DNA of 64,000 bases from Hygrocybe punicea. Lineage: Eukaryota; Basidiomycota; Agaricomycetes; Agaricales; Hygrophoraceae. The DNA is taken from positions 5,759,590 through 5,823,589 of the forward strand of contig OY744471.1 in the NCBI GenBank assembly GCA_963556145.1, in the 5' to 3' direction. Of the stretch, positions 34,692-47,900 are shown one piece after another. Positions within the stretch are counted from its first letter, which is position 1; each line of letters starts with the position of its first letter. A model generated the notes under the pieces. The model had not been told where the DNA came from. It worked only from the letters and a program-made list of their open reading frames with translations, and searched no databases. The position numbers and the translations under genes are program-made.

Positions 34692-37046
34692 TTATTTAAA
34701 TGCGCTATCGGGCCTCCACGTGCCAAACGGAGTGGTCCTGAAGACATTGTTCAGAACATGCCGTCTCTTGGGCACGGCGACTGGAGGCGGTCGATGCGCG
34801 CTCCCAGGTCTATTGGTAGACCGTGGAGGGGGTGCAGGGCTGCTGGCGCGCGGAGCCGGACTACCTGACAGAGGTCTGGGAGGGTGACTTATCGAGCCCT
34901 GTGTCACACTGCGCAGTGCATAGGCACTGGGCGGCGGCAACCGCATGCGCCTCGGGATGGGTGATACGACTTGGGAAATGGGCGACGTGGGTGGTGACGG
35001 CGGCGGGAATGCTGACATTGGGGTGCGCAGTGCGGAAGGAAGTGCGAAGGCGGAAGGAATGTCCGAGTCGCCAGTGGCGGGCGTGGTGAGGGTGGGAAGT
35101 GCAGATCGGAAGCGTGAGGTAAAGGGTCCGGGCGTGGCCGCAGCCGGGGAGAAGAGAAGACGGACATTGGGTACATTGGGACGAGCGGAATTGGGGACCG
35201 GCGACATAAATGATTCCGTTGATGGAGTTTGAAGAAGTATAGGCTCGGGATTCTGATACGCGCGAAGGCTAAATGCTGGCGGTGGTGCCACAGTTTCTTT
35301 CGGTTTCTCGGTGAGGAGGTCATCCAAGAAGAAGCGGAAGTCGGGCCCATATTCTTGCAAGAGCTGCGTGACGGAGAATGAGATGAGGTAATTATTTAAA
35401 ACAGTTACAGACCTTTTTACTCTGCCTATGAGTAATCTTGAGAGCTTCATCCACGGTATTTGTGTCCACACCCGAGCTATACACTTGTTTCCTGAACATC
35501 TTGGCGTAATCTTCTAGCTGCTTTTTTGTCCGTTTAATAAACGCTAGCCGGGAAAGTTTTTGAGTAAGTCAAAAGCTTGCCACCGGATTCAAGATGAGCC
35601 AACGCACAACTGGCCACTTCATTCTCCTTGAAGCTCGCCAAAAACCAATCCGCCATATGCTTTATCCTGTGAACACCACAATCGCTAAATCACCGATGTA
35701 CATGCCAATATGGCCATCAAACCTGATCGCGCGTATATGTTTATGAATGGCCTTCGAACGGGCGTTGAGGAAGGTACTTCGAGCCGCAGGACCCGCTTGC
35801 AGCCGCAGCCACCAAGATATGAGACTAACAACATCTGATTTACGATTCGTAAGGGAAGAAAGTGATTGCAAAAGGGAGGTGGTCAACAGTGTGGTGAGAG
35901 TGGGGAGTTTGGATGCAAGTGGAGGGGTTGTGGAGAGTTTTGCTTTTCCTATGAAATATGTGGGCACCGGAAACACAAGGGGGAAAACGGGTACGAACGA
36001 ACCTTGTTCAACAAGCACAACCGCCTTTTCCCACTCCCTCAGTGCGACCGCAACCGTCAGCTTGTCACTCCATTCACCCACCCACCGAGCATCCCGCTCC
36101 GCCTTCTCCTTGGCACAAGAGTCATCACCGCCTGCCCTGTGCTTCAGATCACCCATCCAATCAGGAACCGGAGGGACACTATCGGCTGAGACGGTGTTGC
36201 GCTAATAAAGGGCATGAATTGGCACTTGCAACAATCATGAAGGAAAGAGCAATGGGGAAAAATATGCAAATGCTTACATCGCCACTCCACAGACTCTTTC
36301 GTCGCTCATACTCGCCTTCCCTCTCCTTGCGTTTCTTTGCAGCCAATTCCTCTGCGACTTGGCAGAAATTTGTGAGCAAAGCTTTTCTGTCTGCCGCAAC
36401 TTCGGTGCGATAGACGTGCGTCTCCTTTGCATGGTGGATTTTGAATACATTCGTCATACCTGAAGACTGAAAATGGGAAAAAAAACCGGCAGGAACGGAG
36501 AGGATGACGCACTTGCGGAATCCTTTGTATCCAGGACTAACATCTCATTGAGCGGCCAACACTTTTCTGCAATCAACTTCCCTTGTTCCGTCCTCCCAGC
36601 CGCGCTTGTACGCTCTCCAACCGTATTCCTCCCCCGTCTTCTTGCCACGAGTACCGCATCATCCAGCACGACGAATCGTACAGCATGATCAATTTTATAT
36701 GTGGCGGTGTTAAGCGCGACGATTCCATCCATCTCAATCACGACGTGTCGTCCAGGAGTTGTACGCGCAAATTTGGATGAACCCTCGATCTGAGCATGCA
36801 AGGTCTGCATTTGGTTGGCATAGAGGACCCGGAGATCTGCAACCGACGATCGGGCATTTCGCCTGCGTTCTATGTGAGGAGTGGTATTTGTGGTTGTCTG
36901 GACAAGAGTGCATTAATAAGCCAAAGCGTACCTGCTACTGAAGAAGAGAGGGCATGCTTTTCCACTCCGCAAGACTGTCCTTGAGCTCAAGCATCTCATT
37001 TTCGAGCGGTTGGGATATGGCTGTCACGTAACGCCGCAGTAGTGGC
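34692..37046 (-). pseudogene. Exocyst subunit Exo84, 5'-truncated
   Basis: Minus-strand exons: NEMLELKDSLAEWKSMPSLL, RRNARSSVADLRVLYANQMQ, TLHAQIEGSSKFARTTPGRH, AVRFVVLDDAVLVARRR, ECW-type PH block CWPLNEMLVLDTKDS, NVFKIHHAKETHVYRTEV, LRLQAGPAARSTFLNARSKA, IGDLAIVVFTGIKHMADWFL, AFIKRTKKQLEDYAKMFRKQ, LLQEYGPDFRFFLDDLL and a Pro/Ser-rich tail to a stop at 34692. Exo84 contributes to vesicle tethering at the plasma membrane; a coiled coil, PH domain and helical rods fit. The N-terminal ~150 residues (the region before the ISTLENEML-like block) are not found; sequence becomes unrelated at 37046. The remaining exons are open, so decay is recent or it is a truncated copy. Confidence 0.85.
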
Positions 37047-37133
37047 TGAAACCAAACAATCAAAAACTGATGTGAATAAACAAACACAAGTCACATGATA
37101 CCGTTTTGGTGTTCGGCAACTTGAAAATTTGGT

Positions 37134-37167
37134 ATGAAGGGTTTTCCTCATCGGGAAAACCCTTCAT
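37134..37167. repeat. 14-bp perfect hairpin at a gene-fragment junction
   Basis: Arms ATGAAGGGTTTTCC (37134-37147) and GGAAAACCCTTCAT (37154-37167), loop of 6 nt. A second near-palindrome CCTTGCTTGCAAGCAAAGG lies at 37192-37210. Both sit between the broken 5' end of Exo84 and the next gene remnant. Confidence 0.8.
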
Positions 37168-37261
37168 ATGGCGACGAGTTTTGCTTTTTGCCCTTGCTTG
37201 CAAGCAAAGGCCTTTCGTCTGATGGCCTGAGAGTGTACCCACCCTTGAGGTGGGCTACCAG

Positions 37262-38800
37262 CCTTTGCATTCAACTTGCCTGGGCAATAAGCTTGTGAGC
37301 CCTAGTCAGACATGTCAGCACTTTGTGCAGGCTTTGGGAAACTCTTCTGAGTCCAAGCAACCTACGCCTACGCCTAACGTTTCTAGTCCGTCTAATCTGG
37401 ACAAACGTACTAGTACTGAAACTGCTTCCTCTCTTCGTCGTCACGGAATTCCTCAAACCACGTTCGATGCAGGGCCTTCAACATATATATTTCCAAGGCG
37501 ATCCTTGACCGTGGTTGATGGTTGAATTCGCCAAGTTACGCTCCGAACATGTTTCTGAACCACTGGCAGAACACATCGCTTCCCCCGAGGTGGACGCGGC
37601 ATCGACCGTGCAAAATCCCGCACCTGTACCTCTACTGGTCCCACAAGAGCTTCTTGATAGCAATACAATATGCATTCTGCCTACGTGGCTGCTTCGAGTT
37701 ACCCCACATCGTTATCTGGCGTCAATGGACATTATCCAAAAGCAAACCCTTGTTCGTTCTTTTCGCGCGGCGCAATGCTCGGTGGATCTTGTTGAACGTG
37801 AGACTCTTGACGGCGTTGACATCATCATTGATCCACACACCGCTATCGTCTTCGAATCTCTTGCCACTCTGCCCTTCCGATGCGAGACGCTCGTTGCGAA
37901 GCTTAGCAACCAATCTTGGCGATATTCACGACTGCTAGTCGTGTTTGAAGCATATCCGGAATCTCACTTGTACAAACCAATCAGTCGAACGTCGTCTGCA
38001 CCGAGAATATATTCCTATTCCCCCCCGATTCTGAAGGCTGTCAGGAAACTCCGACAAGATCTGAGTATTACAGAGGCTTGCGAGACAAAGTGCGCAGCTT
38101 GTAAAGTATATCTCGCTTGCGCAAACACTGTCAAGGAGGCCGCTTTGCTTGGCAGGTGTTTTGGTGAGCTTGCGGAGACGAATGATGAGACACGTGGAGC
38201 AATTTCGGGGACTTGGGGACTCGGGAATGGCTTGATGATTCTCCCCATGAGGTTGTAGCCCATCCGTTTAGGTTGAACTTGATGCTTCATGCTGATGACT
38301 CTGAAGAACGAGGGTGACCTGGCTTCTTTCGATGGCATGAATGTCTTTGCATCGTTTGTGGTCCTCTGTCAAATATCCTTGCAGGATTTCCTGGACTTGA
38401 CACCCGAAATGAGACTCAAAGAGTTTGGTCCGCTCATTGGAGCGTATAGAGTGGTGAGCTCCATTTTATCAACCGAGGAGACAAAAAACCACGCGTTTGA
38501 TACCTATTCCAGGCTCTGTTGAGTGAAGTCCTTGAGGGTCGCGTCCAGATGATGGAATCAGCAATGTCCTCTGAGCCTTTGGCGGATGCGGATGGGGCTG
38601 CAAGCATCTGGACTGACGAAGTGTTGTTGGGTGAATACTACTATCACAGCATGCTGAACAAAAATACTCTTCCGTCTTATTCCATTATAAGTTGTGGATG
38701 TATATATATAACTTCAACGCCGCCTTTTTTTGCCACAAAGATGCATGTGCAGGATAAACCAAAGAACTTCAGTTATGATATTATACAATATCTATCATGC
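37262..38800 (+). pseudogene. XPF-fold meiotic crossover factor (SHOC1/Zip2-like), frameshifted
   Basis: The main frame (37515-38258) has PHRYLASMDIIQKQTLVRSF, VERETLDGVDIIIDPHTAIV, LSNQSWRYSRLLVVFEAYPE and YSPPILKAVRKLRQDLS. This is an ERCC4/XPF-like fold without the nuclease ERKxxxD motif. A later frame has DLASFDGMNVFASFVVLCQI and FLDLTPEMRLKEFGPLIGAY, a helix-hairpin-helix-type tail. An upstream frame (Ser/Pro-rich, 37262-37525) and the later block are both out of phase with the main frame, so at least two frameshifts break the gene, near 37520 and 38260. Assignment to the SHOC1/Zip2 group, which promotes meiotic crossovers with an ERCC1-like partner, is from the inactive XPF architecture and is tentative. 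Confidence 0.45.
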
Positions 38801-41800
38801 TGAGGGTAACGAGCTACGGATGATGAAAGATTCAAACGATCTGCGTATAGAAGCACCAAGCCGTGACTTGGAACAAAAATAATCATGTATTCCAGGTAGG
38901 AACAGATGTAACATATCGCAAGAAAATTATTACACGGGTGGTTTCACATTATCCTTTTGTGCTGTCAAAGAACAAATTCAGAATGAGGCCATGCGTGGTA
39001 AGCTAGAACCCATTGTAATTCTGTCTCCTAAAGAAAGGGCGATTCCTTGAGTTTTGCTGCGAATGCAGACATGGCCAGATATTGTCCCAGACTCCGTCTT
39101 TTCGATACTCAAATTCGCCAAAGCATCCTCACCTGCTCCAGATTGCCATGGTCAGTTGCCATGGGTGATGGATTATTCAAGGAAAGCGGGCATTACCGAA
39201 CAAACTGCGGGCATACATGTTTGCTGACAGGAAATCGCAATGTCCGGACATTGCACTTCTGGTGTTAGACATGACATATTCGTAGCCTTCATGACGTGCT
39301 TTAAGTAGTCCCGAGGATCACTACACAATGATTGAATGGGCCAAGTTCAAGCCAGCACAATGAAAATAAATACTAACGACACCGTGGTGCTGACATTCTC
39401 CCTATTCTCCCATTCAAATTCGGTCCACATACTCCGGAACTGTCCGAGAGAAATACCGCAGTCCAAGGCCACCTATAAACGTATTTGCATTCAGCTTACC
39501 TGTGCTTCATTGCAGTACGCTGGCTTGATAGTCCATGATGTCGATGTGAATATCATTCAGAATGACGCAAGCTTCGGACGTGTTTGGCCCTTCCCAGAGT
39601 ATGCTGTCGAAAATGATGCCGGTCTCGGTTGAAGACACCTGGATAATAATATATCAACGATTGGTGAATGGTATTAGCTGAGGAAAGATCAATTCAGCAC
39701 TTTGATGGTGGCTTTTATGCTTTGGAAGCCATGGGGGGCAATCGTGTACACAGATGGCCGCTCTACTATTTTCAAATCCCCCAATGTAGCAAAATCTAGG
39801 CAAAGATTTTGCAGGGTGTTAGATGTTTGGTTCACCAGGAGGACGTCTACAAAGACCAGGCGTGATCCGTAAGTCATCGAGATGTTGCATCAGAAACTAT
39901 ATCACCAACCTAGCATGATGTCGAAACCATGCATCTTGACATATGTCTCAACATAAATGGGATCTGAGAAACCTGAGCCCGAGAAATTGAGCAACAAGGA
40001 TGGACCCATAAAAGTCATGGCATGTACCTGTCAGCTGAGAAATTCAACTGAGATTGGAAATGAAGTCCTCGCGTACTTCCCCTAAACCGGTGGCCCGCCC
40101 GACGTCGTCATCATACTGTCCACCCGGTTAATCTGTATTTGTGATCACTTTCTGTTTGAGTAAACCAACGTACATCGATGGTATTATCGGGTGCTTTCTT
40201 CGAGAATTGCCTGAAATTTAATAGATCGTCGACTTGCACAATGGCGGCCTTGGCACTCTCTGCTTCGCCGCCCTTTTCTGTGAAAAAGGCCAAACTCAGG
40301 GCAGGAACCAAGAACGAAGCAGAACAATGACACGAACCTCCTGGGCGCCGAGCATTTTCGAGTACGCAGCTTTGGTGTCTTCCAAAATTGGTGTCTTCCA
40401 AAAAGATTTCCTCGGTGGATGGTCTGTCCCCAAGCTCGCTCAATGTCTGTATGCAGTTGAGGATTCGTTCATTAGAGTCCTCGTCAATCTGTACCGTAAC
40501 AAACTTGGACTGCCCAACACGAATGATGGATGTCATGATCAGCATCGCCTGCAAATTATAAGCTAGTCAGGATTCGCATATCCTATGCGGGACTGGGGAT
40601 GAACTTCAGCACGTAGCGTGTTTGCCGATGTCTGATCCTGCGTCTGCTGACCGAACCGCATAACAAGTTTCATCAGAGTTGCACCTAAGACGGTTCCGGT
40701 GAAGAAATCACCACCCAGGATAAGCGCTACAAAACAGATTCAATTAACCAAACATATCCCGGACGCTCATGCTTCAAAAAACCTTACTTCTCAGTGGTGG
40801 CTTCGCAGCAGCTTTGACGGCCTCCAACTTTACCGTTGTTGAACTGGTGTATGCAGTCTCCGTAGCATATGTGCCATTGGCCAATACCTCTGGCCTTCCT
40901 CCCTCCGTCTTACCCTTCTCGTTCTCCTTGGCCTCCTCGCTATCCCCCCCGGCCTCATCCAATAGCCGTTGCTTCGATGCTAAAATCAGAATCTCACCTA
41001 AAACTTTCCTGATCTCCTGCATCCCGGCCTGGATGCCGGCGACACCTTCAAGATACTCACCCAGGATCCACAGCACACCCCGGAAGACCTTTCCTGACTT
41101 GATTTCACCAAGCGTTTGTAGCAATTTCTCGCAGGTAGTCTGCCGCAAGCGGGGGAATTTTTCTACTACTTCGCTGAGAAAAGAAGCGATGTGTCAATCT
41201 GCGCGTCCTTCTAATTTTGAAAAAAAAAGGCCATGAAGGTGGACGAACCGAACGAATGCGACAACATCGAGAGCTGATGGGTTACTTGAGAAATCCATAA
41301 GCACGTGTACCACGCTAGCAGCGACTTCAAAAATTTGATAGCAGTAACGTGGATGGACTGGATGAGTAGCTGTATATACTCCGGAGTCTGCCATGGCAAG
41401 GTTATCATCAACCATTCATGATCAAACATTGACCAAGACCCACCTTCTCATAGTCCTGTTCTTGCGTCTTCTGCAGTTGTTTCTTCAGGAATAATACAAC
41501 GTCCTCAAAGTTCCGACTCGAAGTCATGCTCAAGACAATGCTGATGGCTTTCCGTCGAACCTCCATGTCCGCACTGCTAGACGATGGCATGAGTAGGGTG
41601 TAAACTATCTTTATAAATATATACCTGGAGAGGATTTGGAGGACATCCATGATGAGTCCATCAAGCACATGCCCGTGCTGCAAGCGCAAGGTGTCTAGAC
41701 GGTCCAAGACGATAAGCTTGACGTTGTTGTCCGACTCTTTGATGACAAGATTCACAAAAGTTGAGGCCGCAGCTGTATGAGGTTCGTAAACCAGAACATT

Positions 41801-42476
41801 GATCCATGCAGGGAAGATAAAGCCGGACCTTTCACGGGGGCTGGATTTTGCGTCAGTGTGGTCAGCGTCGTGGCAGCTTCATATTTCACCGCATGCGACG
41901 AAGCGTTGAGAAGATCAAAAATACACCGTATACAGCGAGCCTGGCGCGGAATTGGGGTTATAAGGCACTCCAGAGAAACAAAAACTCACTTGGTGCGCGG
42001 TGTCACTTTTACTATCTATGCGGATAACCTCTATTATACTCATTTGCAACAACTCGTCAAGTCCCGTTATGTGATCATACGTGCCCAGTATCCATTCCGC
42101 CACTTTTGGCAGAGAGCAATGCGAAAGAAACACGAAGGCATTGCGCTTGCAAGTGGCATCAGTCTCGGCAGCGAGGAAGGTCTGCATGAGCTCTGGTGCG
42201 TCAGGGATGAGGTGCTCAAACTCGCGGTAGATAGAATAGACTGCAAATACGGCGTTTTTGCGGATGTAAGAGTGGCGGTGCTCCAAGCAGGATCGATAGG
42301 TGGGGATGAGTGGTTCAAGGAGTTCGGCGTCTTTGGCAATTTTTTGAAGAAAAAGGAGAGTCGCTCCGCAAATATATTCATTAGGATGTTGCTAGCGAAG
42401 GATCTGGTAATCAAAAACACGAGAACTACCAATGAACGTGGAGACTCACGAGGTCGTTCCGAATAGCATTGCTTCA

Positions 42477-44788
42477 CACATCAGGACTTTCAACATTTAG
42501 TCGGGATCTAAAGTTATTTCTAAAGTTAGCAAAAAAATATAATCTTTACATTTTAATTTAGGTCAAGTCTAAATATTGAATTTAAGTCATGAATAAATAA
42601 ATGTCCAAATTAATTATTTTCTCTTGCCTTTAAATCACTCCTGCAATCAAAATAATTATCAGTGCTAAATTGTAGAGGGAAAGTATAATTTAGATTCGAG
42701 TTTACACAGGTTTGCTAGTCCAAATTTAGGCATCACCTCAAGACAAGCTGAAATTTATAATTTTGACAGGATGAGAATATTTAATTTAATGGATATCAAA
42801 ATGTACCATTTTGGTAGTTGTCAAAATTTAAGATTCCGTCTGGACTAAAGTGATTGTACGCTCCTATTGCCCACCCGTCGCCCACTCGCTGCCCACTCAC
42901 TGCCCACGTGCACGTTATCGGGCACGCTCATCGCCCACCCATCCTCTCACTCACTTCGGCGGGTTTCCAGATCGAGGTGTTCAGTCACAAATCACAACAA
43001 CAACAAACAACACGACGACGAAGGTACAACGACAACAACGACAACGACAGCGACAATAACGACAATGACAGCAACGGCGACAACGACAATGGAAATGACG
43101 GTGACCATCAGCGAGGCCGGAGGAGTTGTGCACCAACTCTCCGGCCAAGGTACGTCTCTATTGCCTGACACTTCTCGTCGCCCGCTGACTACTTCGTCAG
43201 ACACCATCGGCTGATCGTCCACCCATTGCCCACCTTCCACCCACCGTCCATCATCAATCCAACGGCGGCAACAATGAGGGCCAAATGGTCCCCACTATGG
43301 CCACGAGGGGACGATGGCAGCGGCAGGCACTCACCACCCGCTGCCAACCATCACCCCATTGCAACCGCTGAACAGCTGCAGGACGATGGCGACGACGACC
43401 TCCACTTCCAACTGGCAGTGGCAGGGCAACGGCGGTGACAATGGCGGCGGAATGGGGATCACAGCGCACAATGATGTGCGCTATTGCCCCCCAAAGTGGC
43501 CGATCGGAGTGGACGACGATGAAGGGAGGACGGCAACAAGACGACGGCCGCGGCCGCTACCATCGTCATCATCACAAATGACAGGAGGATGGCGACGGCC
43601 CCACGGAACGACGAGATCTCCACCACACGGCAATGTCCCTCATCCTCGTCGCCATCTCTCCTCACATTCGCCATCTCCCACACCCATGCCACACCTCGTC
43701 GCCCACGCCACGCCCTCGTCGTCCACGCCACGCTCTCGTCGCCCACGCCACGCTCTCGTCGCCCGCTCTCGTCGCCCACGCCATCTCCCCACCCGCACAT
43801 CCCATCATCTCCCCCTGCCCACGCCATCTCCCTCGTCCACACCGACGCCATCTCCCTCACCCATGCCCACGCCATCTCCTCACCCTCCCACTCCCTCGTT
43901 GCCCACACCATCTCTCCAACATAATCCCTGCCCACACCATCTCCCTCGCCACGCCATCTCCCTCACCACACCATCTCCCACTCCCTAGTTGCCCACCCTC
44001 CCGCCATGCCCACGCCATCTCCCACACCTCATCACCCACACCCTCGTTGCCCTCCCATCCTATCGTGCCCCCGCCATCTCCCTGCCCTGCCATCTCCCCC
44101 GCCTGCCTCTCCCCCTACCTCTGTCATCACCTCACGAACCCCACCACCACGTCAATTGACGTCGGAGCTGGGCTCATGAGGTCATATGATTGGGAGGTGG
44201 GCGGGCAATGGGTGGATGGCAAGTGGGTGATGGGTGGGTGCATCAATTAACATTGGTGAGTAGTGGGGCACCCTCAAAGCCTGCGGGAAATGACAATGGC
44301 ACCAACTGCACAGCAGTGTGATGGCTGGGTGGCGGGTGGGCGATGGGCGGGCGGTGGGCAGGTGGCAGGCGGGTGACGGGCGGGCGACGAGTGGGCGATG
44401 GCGCGGGCAATAGCTTTAGATCTAACAACAACCTTTGGATTTAAATAGCTGCTGCAATCTTACATTTTGATAACTATTAAATTTATTATTTTAATGCTAC
44501 TGAAAGTTTTAATTTTGGCCTGCCTCTAAGTGATGCCTAAATTTGGACTAGAAATTTGAGTAAACTTGAAACTAAATTATACTTTCCCCTTACAATTTAG
44601 ATCTGATAATTATTTTGATTGCAAGAATAACCTAAAGATGAAAATAAATAAATAATTTAGATATACATTTATTTGTGACTTAAATTCAATATTTAGGCTA
44701 GGCCTAAATGTAAATCTAAAGATTATATTTTGGTGCTAACTTTAGAAATCACTTTAGATCCCGACTAAATGTGGAAAGTCCTGATGTG
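42477..44788. mobile_element. Non-autonomous DNA transposon, long-TIR 2.3-kb family, copy B
   Basis: Same ends as copy A (CACATCAGGAC..GTCCTGATGTG), 2312 bp, with its own 3-bp target duplication TCA (42474-42476 and 44789-44791). By eye the copies differ by about eight single bases plus unit-number changes in the C-rich and GGGCGGGCGAC tracts, so they are very close in age. The 56-bp palindrome is at 44128-44183. Copy B inserted 4 bp from the left end of the Plavaka element, inside the beta-COP intron. Confidence 0.85.
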
Positions 44789-44941
44789 TCAGGTGCATCA
44801 GGAAAACACGGGTTGACTTAATTTGACTTAATCGGACTTAGTCGATTTAAACCCACTTACTCAACTTAAAAACACTTACTCGACTTAAACACACTTAAAT
44901 TTTATTAAAACTTGATATTAAAAAATTAATTGTAGTACTAT

Positions 44942-47900
44942 TCAAAAAGCTAACTGAGTTGCGTGATGGTCAACATACTTATTTACATAGTAATACTTGA
45001 ATGCTGCCAAGGTATCTTGAGGTTGCAGTGCCGGTATGAATTTCCGCCCAAAGACCGGCATGAGATGACATGCTCGAATGATGCACTCCAGGTGGATAAC
45101 AGATGCAACACGGTGGCCTTCAATGTCGTGTTCACGCTCTGCAATCCACATGCCTGTGGTACTGTCCGGTTCTTGACCGAGAACCCGAAACCAATGAACC
45201 AAGGCACACGGGTATGTTACGCCTTGGTGGTTGAAAGAAAATAACAGCCGGAGCTGCACCACATCAATCCCCCGCATCCCTGGGAGCTCTGGGTCACGAT
45301 TGAGGAATATGACATCGCGGCGTGGTCCAGACTTCCTCCAATTATCAGTACATCGGATGTATTCACGACGCATGCCTCGGATACCACTTGGATCACTGGG
45401 CGCATGAAAAGAAGCTACTGCCGAATTGAAAACCTTCACTTTCCCCGTAAATCGGGGGCATTCGTTTAGTGAAATATGGGCTGACGTGAGGACATTATCT
45501 GGATGTAGTTGATCATAGAGGAAGCGTCGCATGAGAGCGGGCAGCCGTGGCTCAGCAATTTTGGTTGAGATCTGATCTGCCGTGCGTGTATAACCTTATG
45601 GCCAACCAAGTCAGTGAACAGCGTTCAGGGACTAGCACAGGCACCTACAGACTGTCCATGTCAAATCCACATAACTGGTTACCACCGGGCCATCATCGGT
45701 AAGATCCTCAGGTTCCGAGTCCTCCTCGTGGGCTGTAATGGTGGCATCAGCGGCATCAGCCGCTACCTCAGCATGACCAACACGGTTGCCGTTGGGATCT
45801 ATCCTGTTGTTAATAATCTGATTTTATACCCATTGACACGTCAATGATCTCACCCAGCATCATCAATACCTCGACAAGACATGTTCTTTCCAGCATTTTT
45901 CGGCGGGTAAAGTCGACACGCATTGCAGCCAGCTTGGTCAGTCGTTGATTGGTTAATAACATTTGCCCAAGGGCATTGAAGTGGCTCGATCGCCGCCATG
46001 GTTTCTTGACAGCATCTATGTGCTTCGATTCTGTTATTGACGAACACAATCCGTTTGGAGCACCAAAAGCCCGGATGAGCGTGAGGTAGTGAACCATCGA
46101 ATGTTGCCGTGGAAGATTGAAGTTCATGCGAATACCTGCGGTAAGGAAGATTTTCCGGAAATGGTTAAACCGATTGAGTGCAGCATCAAGCTGTAGTAAG
46201 CTGGTTTCAGTATGAGTGTCACGTCGCACGATGTATGTGAAGTCCATGAAGGCCTGGACGGTGCGGACAATATCATCAGGAACGTGGCCTTCAATGCAGG
46301 AAATATATATTTTCATGAGGGCTTTTGAGTCGTCGCCTGTCCATTGCGAAAAATTCCTGCCAGTGTGAAAGTTCCGGAGTCCCGAAAAAGGTGCAGCACA
46401 TCCAATGCTAGTATATAGGTTAACGAAATGAAAGATAGATTTGTTAGATTAGCTCACCGGCGATCAATATCACTGAGAATTTCGTCGGCACGTGCACGAC
46501 CAGGTATCAAAACCAGATAATCTTCGACCCATTGTATTAAATGGTCCTTGAAGACTCCTTTAATCAATTGATGAAGGATGTCGGGGGCTAGAAGTTCGTG
46601 TATGTCTGCCCGCGGGAACCCATCTGTAAAAGGCTGAACAAGAAGGTGAAACAATGATCAAATATATTCACAACGATCAGACCTTGATGTCGCCTGAAAT
46701 GCTGTAGTCGTCTCTTGCGACTTGCAATCCAAATGCTTCGATAACGGTTTGGGTATGCTGGTATGTGCGAGTGATTCCAGGGCGGTCCATGCCATCTGGT
46801 ACAACCAGGCATTTTGCACACCAGCCTTGAACAACAGACGAGACAAGAATTTGTTCTTGATAGTCGGCGATATATGGTCCGATACCATAAATTGCCTTGC
46901 GAAAGTGGCCGTCCCAACATTTGACCACTTCTGGTGTGGTCATAGCCGGCTTGAGCGGGTCAAGTATTTTGGCGAGTGACGCGTGAAACATCTGTCGCTT
47001 GAATAAACGGAAATTTTCCTTGTCGGCATCTTGCCGCTCAGCTGCGCATGAGGGGTATGTAAGTGAGGATAATTGTCATAATAGCATGCAGATTGACCTT
47101 TGGGTTGCGCCAGAAAACCTACAACAACAACTGCATCTCCATGAGCGCGTCGAACTGTGCTGTGCACATTTCCGATCGAGAGGTAGAGGGGATGGTACGC
47201 CGTATCACCTGTCCCAACGGACACTACAGTTTTGTCGCTACCTAGTACTACTGGCACAAACATTGACCCATGTGTACTGGGGTCCTCAGCAATGATGTCC
47301 TAGTGATATGATGAGTTTACGTGCCGTGACAACCAGTGGTTGCTTACCGCTTGACGCCACGCCCAGTCGCCTGACATGAAATTGTCGTACTGCCGTTCGC
47401 TACTGGTGTTGTATGCACGATACGGTGTCGGGTTGATTGAACCATCGAAACTGGTGTTCGCAAGGATATTGCGCACGATCTCATGCGGATTGCGGTACCA
47501 CACTTCGTATTCCTTATTCATCCATGAAGGGACCTTGTCGACAGGCTTGACTCCTTCATACTTGAGTTTGAAGCTCTCCCATTCGACGTCACCCAATTTT
47601 GATGAATCGATTGTCTTGTACAAGTCTTTCGCTGACTCAAATGGCGCCTCAGCACCATGAGGGAGTGCAGATGCATTCCAAAGATCCATTAGGGTATCAA
47701 TTTGCTGTGCCGGCATCTGATTGCGAGAGTACAGAAATTCGGCTAATTCAAATGCCACTCTGTTGTCGAAAGGTGCCCACTCATCAGCCGGTGGATCCTC
47801 TTCAACACGTGGTGAGGAATTTGGCGGTAGAAAGTTGCCGTTGATGTTACATGGTACCGCTACACAAATTGGCCCAAGTTCAGCAGTTGACAGTGTATAT

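Noticed and set aside
36454..36810. A separate small gene on the minus strand
   Set aside because: It joins cleanly by introns to the neighbouring exons as the PH-domain region of Exo84.
4089..37210. Gene fragments as cargo of one Helitron
   Set aside because: No Rep/helicase of Helitron type, no 5' TC and 3' CTRR pair with a terminal hairpin was found, and the fragments span tens of kb with other elements between them.
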